A stretch of DNA of 64,000 nucleotides from Cordilura impudica (lineage: Eukaryota > Arthropoda > Insecta > Diptera > Scathophagidae): assembly GCA_963682025.1 (NCBI GenBank), contig OY821517.1, positions 108,242,972 through 108,306,971 of the forward strand. The letters run 5' to 3'. The position numbers and the translations under genes are program-made. Below the pieces are notes generated by a model. It did no database searches, was not told where the DNA came from, and saw nothing but the letters and a program-made list of their open reading frames with translations. Shown piece after piece: positions 59,455 through 64,000 of the stretch; positions within the stretch are counted from its first letter, which is position 1, and each line of letters starts with the position of its first letter.

Positions 59455-61978
59455 CAACGCTACAAACTTCGTGGGAGCGCGAAATCAATTGAAAGAATTG
59501 GCGTCCGCATTATTTGCTACAGCCGCTCAGGAATCCATACAGCGAGAATGTGCAAACAAAAACATTAATTTCCACTTTATACCTCCTCGATCCCCACACT
59601 TTGGTGGACTATGGGAAGCCGCAGTAAAATCCGCTAAAAGGCTTTTAGTTAAAGAAATAGCAAATGCAAACCTGACCTATGAAGAAATGGAAACCGTTGT
59701 CATAGAGGTTGAAGCAATCCTTAATTCAAGGCCAATCGCACCTTTGCCGAATAATCCTAATGATGAAGCTGCATTGACTCCCGGTCACTTCTTGATTGGG
59801 GAGCCCCTAACGGCTCAAGTCGACGCAACTGCACAAGCAGCGTCAACAACATTAGCAAAACGATGGGAACTAGTATCTCAAATAAAACATCAATTCTGGA
59901 AACGATGGTCACAGGAATACCTCAATGAACTGCAGCAACGTAACAAGTGGCAAACCAAATTTCAAAATCTGCAACTCGGCACGATAGTAGTAATAAAGGA
60001 CAACTTACCTGTCATGCAGTGGCGGCTTGGTAAGGTAGTTGAAATATATCCTGGGTCTGATGGTATCGTCAGGACAGCCGCGGTAAAAACAGCAACTGGT
60101 GTCATTAAGCGAGCAATCCACTTGCTCGCTCCTCTTCCCCTGGAAACACCAATAACTACTACTGACGATGAAAAAAAAGATAAACCTTTACCTCTCAAAA
60201 GAAGCAGTGCACCCAGCGAAAAAAGCAAAGATTCGCCACATTCAAAGCGTTGCAATTTGGCCACAGCTAGCACGCTCATGCTTCTAGTACTGTTCGTTCC
60301 ATTAGTGCTGTGTCAACAAATCACATATACACAGATTTCTAGCAACCCTGGGATACATTTTGAACATATAGGTCAAATTAAACCAATTATATCAGAGTGG
60401 AAACTTTTGATATATTTTGAACTAACACCATTCCATCATGAATTACAGCTTCTAATTAACGGGACAGACGCCTTGATGAAGACCTGCAATCACTCATACC
60501 TCCACAATCAATGTACCGGACTTATAACACATTTTCAGAATCTCAAGGACGAAATGGAGGCCGGTCTGGCAAACCTCACTACACGAAAAAAACGTGGGGC
60601 GATAGATATCGTTGGCAACATAGCGAATTCCTTATTTGGTGTTTTGGACTCTAAATATGCTGAACAAATGTCCAACACAATCAACACCATTAAAGACAAC
60701 GAAGCCCAACTACAAGGTCTACTGCGGAACCAAACATCGTTTCTTGACTCTACCCTTAACCTTATGAAGCAGTCTGAAGCTCGGAATCAGAATACCTTTG
60801 AAAAAATCAACGTAAAACTCAGCAGACCCATGAACCTCACAAACAATGACAGCAACCAACGATCACAGCTAATTTTGTCCCTCAGCATCCAGTTAATTAT
60901 CATTGCAGACAATCTACAAAAAATGCATACATCCATGATTAATTTGTTAGCTGATACTCATCATGGTCGAATTAGTCCTGCTCTGCTGACCCCACAACAA
61001 TTCTCTGCTGAAGTTGACAACATAAAGGCAAATCTTCCAGCAGATCTGACATTACCGGTGCTTGATATCCTTCATGTGTATGGCATAGTGACAGCTCATG
61101 CGGTTATTTCAAAGCGACACATTATCTGCACTTTGTTCATTCCATTGTCACATCAAAATGAATACGATCTATTTTACCTTACGCCAGTTCCACAATTGGT
61201 AAATAATTCGTTGGTAGCTATCGTACCGACATCAAAAATGATTGCTCTCAACGCTCACCGTGATGAATACTTCCCTATGGATGAAACCAAGCTGATTGAC
61301 TGCAAGACACTCGAGCACAATACATTTCTTTGCCCAAACGTTCAAGCTATCTATAATAAGGGTGCACCAATTTGCAGCTGCGAGATACATTTATTCAATA
61401 ATGAATCCGAATCAAGTTGTAATATAGAGGTAATAACTAACAACAACGTGTGGTATCAACTATATAAAAAGACTCAATGGTTAGTGGCCACTCATCAACA
61501 GTTAAAGCTAAGTACAGTTTGCAACGGGAAAAGTAGTTATCAGCTTTTGCAAGGCACTGGGTTGCTCACACTACCAGCAGGATGCACCATGAGAAACGAT
61601 GTGATCACCATACAAGGTTACCAAACTATCACATCCATTCTGCATCAAGCCAATACAATCAATGAGATGTCATTTTCTAACTCATTGCACAATGTGGATA
61701 ATCTGACGCAACCCTCGGTTTACCGATCAAGTTTTGAGGACATTAACCAATTACAGGCGGAAATAAAGGCACAACTACGCGAACTACCACCTGCAGCCGC
61801 ACATCATAAGGTGCATAGTTTAGCAGTCAGTTATTCAGGACTAGCACTTATTTTAATCTTGATCATTATCGTATTAAGAAACCACATACTAAAGAAAAGA
61901 GCTCACGCGCGCCATGCAGTCCCCCAACCTGCTCCAAGGAGGTCAACCTGGGACATTACTTTGGATCCACCAGCTTGA
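59414..61978 (+). CDS. BEL integrase C-terminal half fused in frame to an env-like protein
   Basis: From 59414: FISRRG.., SDNATNFVGA (second catalytic Asp), PPRSPHFGGLWEAAVKSAKR (catalytic Glu in WEA), then the DUF5641-like C-terminal domain to LLAPLPLE near 60150. Without a stop the frame enters an envelope-type region. Numbered from the Met at 59471: hydrophobic signal-like STLMLLVLFVPLVLC (about 268-283), NxT/NxS glycosylation motifs, a furin-type RKKR at 372-375, then GAIDIVGNIANSLFGV, similar in layout to fusion peptides of errantiviral Env and baculovirus F proteins. A transmembrane helix (SGLALILILIIIVL, about 792-805) and a short basic tail end at residue 835. Whether env is translated by splicing or by cleavage of the polyprotein cannot be told. 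Because of the upstream breaks this frame lacks its own pol start. Confidence 0.9.
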   Translation, partial: FISRRGHCQNLYSDNATNFVGARNQLKELASALFATAAQESIQRECANKNINFHFIPPRSPHFGGLWEAAVKSAKRLLVKEIANANLTYEEMETVVIEVEAILNSRPIAPLPNNPNDEAALTPGHFLIGEPLTAQVDATAQAASTTLAKRWELVSQIKHQFWKRWSQEYLNELQQRNKWQTKFQNLQLGTIVVIKDNLPVMQWRLGKVVEIYPGSDGIVRTAAVKTATGVIKRAIHLLAPLPLETPITTTDDEKKDKPLPLKRSSAPSEKSKDSPHSKRCNLATASTLMLLVLFVPLVLCQQITYTQISSNPGIHFEHIGQIKPIISEWKLLIYFELTPFHHELQLLINGTDALMKTCNHSYLHNQCTGLITHFQNLKDEMEAGLANLTTRKKRGAIDIVGNIANSLFGVLDSKYAEQMSNTINTIKDNEAQLQGLLRNQTSFLDSTLNLMKQSEARNQNTFEKINVKLSRPMNLTNNDSNQRSQLILSLSIQLIIIADNLQKMHTSMINLLADTHHGRISPALLTPQQFSAEVDNIKANLPADLTLPVLDILHVYGIVTAHAVISKRHIICTLFIPLSHQNEYDLFYLTPVPQLVNNSLVAIVPTSKMIALNAHRDEYFPMDETKLIDCKTLEHNTFLCPNVQAIYNKGAPICSCEIHLFNNESESSCNIEVITNNNVWYQLYKKTQWLVATHQQLKLSTVCNGKSSYQLLQGTGLLTLPAGCTMRNDVITIQGYQTITSILHQANTINEMSFSNSLHNVDNLTQPSVYRSSFEDINQLQAEIKAQLRELPPAAAHHKVHSLAVSYSGLALILILIIIVLRNHILKKRAHARHAVPQPAPRRSTWDITLDPPA

Positions 61979-62066
61979 CTCGGCCTTTAAACATAGCATG
62001 AGATGCTGGATATTGTTTATGCAACCAGACCTATTAATGTTCATGGGCCCCCTATGGGCCGCAATA
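61979..62066 (+). promoter_or_regulatory. Polypurine-tract region before the 3' LTR
   Basis: 88 bp between env stop and LTR. The expected plus-strand primer region is only weakly purine-rich (ATGGGCCGCAATA just before the LTR), so the PPT is not clearly defined. Confidence 0.4.
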
Positions 62067-62877
62067 TGTTAATTCCTTATGATTCGTTTAAGACAACGAA
62101 TCTTCAATGGAATTAAATGAATGTTTGGGTTTTGTTCAGTAACAATATTTTCCCACCGTTTGGTCAACAAATAATTCATACGTCAACACAATTAAACACG
62201 AGCAAAAATATTTATACTAAATATTTTTGGTTTGTTTAATAATGTTGTTTTCCCACCGTTTAGTCAGGCAAGGAATTCATTCGTCAGCACAATTTGTGAC
62301 ACGAGCAAGAATATTTATACTAAATATTTTTGATTGTGTTCAATGCGATTGTTTTCTCACCGTTTGGTCAAGCAATGCGTGAGAACTCATACGCCAGCAT
62401 AATTGATATTTATACTAAATATTTTACTACACGTGCGATTCAAATTGCCAGCCAGACAGTATGAAATTCTTTGCTTGCATTGGCTAGCGGAATATATGCA
62501 TTGACTGGCTATGGGAAAATATTTTGTTGCTGCATAAACAATTTTCGGTTTTAGTTTTAATTTTTATTTTTTGTTGTTTCTTTTTGTTTATGGAATTTTA
62601 TTTTAATTGTTTTCCCTTTTGTTCATGTATTTTTAATTCATATATATAGAGCGTGAAAAATAATAAAAATTGTCATTCTACTGATAACTATAATTGAATG
62701 CGTTGATAATATTTATTCTCTTGGTGTACCACCCTGAGAAAAAATACTCTTATCGAAATACTTATCCTTGTGCAACACTTGGAAAAGTAAAAACACAATT
62801 TCACTATCTTGGTGTACCACCAAGATAAATAATATTTTTTTTAACTTGAGTGAGGCAAACGAGCCTACACTCTAACA
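62067..62877 (+). repeat. 3' LTR of the BEL element (811 bp)
   Basis: I see no difference from the 5' LTR other than one T fewer in the T run near 62835-62842. TSD AATAT follows at 62878-62882. Confidence 0.95.
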
Positions 62878-63131
62878 AATATCTTTAGGAATGAGAATTA
62901 GGGCGTTTCTGGGATCGCTGATTTCAAACTTGAAGTCAGATTTATAAAAAACAAAACGGCGGACCCAATGTGTGGGACATTTTTTAAAAAGCTGATAAAT
63001 TTCTATATAATTGAAAAAGAGGAACTTAAAGTAAAACAAATATAAGTAAATTATAAATTATAATTATAAATTATAATAATAAATTATAAGTAAACAAATG
63101 AATTTTAATATCAGCACATTTTTATTTATTA
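62878..63131 (-). repeat. TSD and unknown element's noncoding repeat, right of the BEL insertion
   Basis: Begins with the AATAT duplication. 62883-62985 pairs with 53650-53740 (see that entry). The rest is AT-rich and leads, on the minus strand, to the end of the ORF at 63132. Confidence 0.65.
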
Positions 63132-63599
63132 CTATTCAAAGTCTTTGTATTCTTCTGATTCAGATTCAGAATCAGATTCCAATTTTGTTTCGGAGTTTTT
63201 GTAATCAGCTGTGTTCATTAATAGTGACAATACTTCCTGTAGGAATGTTTGTTTATTTTTGTGGCAAGCTCTCTTACTTAAATAGATAATTGATATTAAT
63301 GGATCAGAAGAATCTAATGCGCGACGGAAAACATCTGCAAGGTTGTGTTGACGATTATCTTTCCTTGCGTGATTCAGTCTGTCTAATATGTACAGTCTAT
63401 GGCGCGACTCAGAAACCTCCTCACTTAAAACTCTTAGGGGAAGCTCTGCATTTTCCATTATTTTCTTTGTATGCACAAGCACTTTCTGCACTGTGGGCGT
63501 CATAGGTAACCAAGGATATTTTTCCTGTATCATGTTGCCAGTTTGAAAACAAATTATAGAATTTTTCAAAATAGAAAAAACATCGCTTACATAAATCAA
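63132..63599 (-). CDS. Unrecognised protein fragment with acidic Ser/Asp/Glu tail
   Basis: 155 codons open on the minus strand. From about 63530: EKYPWLPMTPTVQKVLVHTK, AELPLRVLSEEVSESRHRL, SSDPLISIIYLSKRA, then an acidic C-terminus (ESDSESESEEYKDFE). WLPM..TVxKVLxH, LPxxxLSEE and SSDPLIS remind me of uncharacterised proteins repeated in insect genomes, likely of a transposable element, but I cannot name the family. The first 20 or so residues are AT-rich and ATACAG just before GAAAAATATCC (about 63534) is a plausible splice acceptor, so the true exon may start there. The GGCGGACCC repeats downstream would be its 3' noncoding part. Confidence 0.4.
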   Translation of the reverse strand: MIYVSDVFSILKNSIICFQTGNMIQEKYPWLPMTPTVQKVLVHTKKIMENAELPLRVLSEEVSESRHRLYILDRLNHARKDNRQHNLADVFRRALDSSDPLISIIYLSKRACHKNKQTFLQEVLSLLMNTADYKNSETKLESDSESESEEYKDFE

Positions 63600-64000
63600 A
63601 ATTCTATGTCAATAACGATAATCAAGCTTTAAATACATTGTTTTGTTTTGCTTCCTTTGAGGTTTCCACTTTTCGTTAAAAGCATGACATAAAATACATT
63701 TTACATACATCAAACGTAGTCGTCTTTGGAAACTACACATGAAACTTTCGAAAAGCATAAAAATTAACGACATCGGGTACCTTCTGAAGATATTGCCCTA
63801 TCTGGTCGTTTTTACATGAGTTTTCCATGAACAATTTTAAAAACCGGTAAAAAACTTGTAGCGGTCTGCCTTCCAAAAAACACGAAAAAATATTGGAAAA
63901 AAATTTGCAGTCTCATAAAATCCCCTTTGCGGGAAAAAAGGGGAAAAAAGGGAATAGGCTGCGCTAATTTAGAAGGGGAAAAAACTACTCCTCCTCGTAG
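63600..64000. other. No gene seen at the right edge
   Basis: Contains a G-rich patch (GGGAAAAAAGGGGAAAAAAGGG near 63930-63952). Possibly intron or upstream part of the unknown element. Confidence 0.3.

Larger units (their letters stand above)
53750..62877 (+). mobile_element. BEL/Pao LTR retrotransposon with env-like region, full length (9128 bp)
   Basis: LTR - gag - protease - RT - RNase H - integrase - env-like - LTR, the BEL/Pao order. LTRs begin TGTTAATTCC and end CTCTAACA; a 5 bp TSD AATAT flanks the element. One single-base length difference between the LTRs (a run of 9 versus 8 T) argues for a very recent insertion. The coding region is broken by two frame changes (near 58870-58885 and 59411-59414), so this copy cannot make the full polyprotein and presumably moved using proteins of another copy, or broke during its last reverse transcription. 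Confidence 0.97.

Overview
The window looks like gene-poor, AT-rich chromatin of a higher (brachyceran) fly. The evidence is the set of repeats: BEL/Pao with an env, a mariner/Tc1 transposase with DD41D spacing as published for fruit-fly rosa elements, jockey-type retrotransposons, Helitrons, and INE-like repeats with a GTCC/GTCT tetranucleotide core. The species cannot be read from the sequence. I found no host gene I would call with confidence; nearly all recognisable coding sequence belongs to transposable elements, mostly dead and often nested.

Layout. 1-968: dead DD41D transposase. 3.67-5.17 kb: a second decayed mariner-like transposase. 5.65-8.24 kb: a DD34D-type mariner remnant split by a 2.15 kb hAT element. 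8.7-11.9 kb: PIF/Harbinger remains (transposase N-terminus and a MADF-domain partner) with a retrotransposon 3' end joined in frame. 13.3 kb: Helitron helicase scrap. 17.2-17.9 kb: foldback MITE. 18.3-20.2 kb: non-LTR reverse transcriptase split by an INE-like repeat. 21.1-24.7 kb: Helitron replicase/helicase remnant carrying a 747 bp TIR element. 24.7-31.7 kb: a Tigger/pogo relic holding the most intricate nest: an INE-like repeat hit by a 1.87 kb Helitron, itself hit 65 bp from its 3' end by an opposite, almost identical copy. The result is a 3.7 kb near-perfect palindrome. 32.6-35.1 kb: jockey-like relic with a 117 bp Harbinger MITE. 35.6-37.0 kb: Helitron with a helicase fragment and five 127 bp repeats. 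38.2-44.1 kb: two more INE-like copies plus a fragment, RT and piggyBac scraps. 47.4-48.6 kb: hAT element with a perfect 8 bp target duplication. 50.7-51.3 kb: RT relic.

53.75-62.88 kb is a complete young BEL/Pao retrotransposon: LTRs of 812 and 811 bp differing by one base, TSD AATAT, gag, protease, RT, RNase H, integrase and an env-like region in frame with integrase. Its polyprotein frame is broken twice. It sits inside another unknown repeat whose acidic-tailed coding fragment lies at 63.1-63.6 kb on the minus strand.

The strongest results are those with internal controls: target duplications, or an uninterrupted copy of the same target elsewhere in the window (Helitron, Harbinger MITE, both hATs, BEL).
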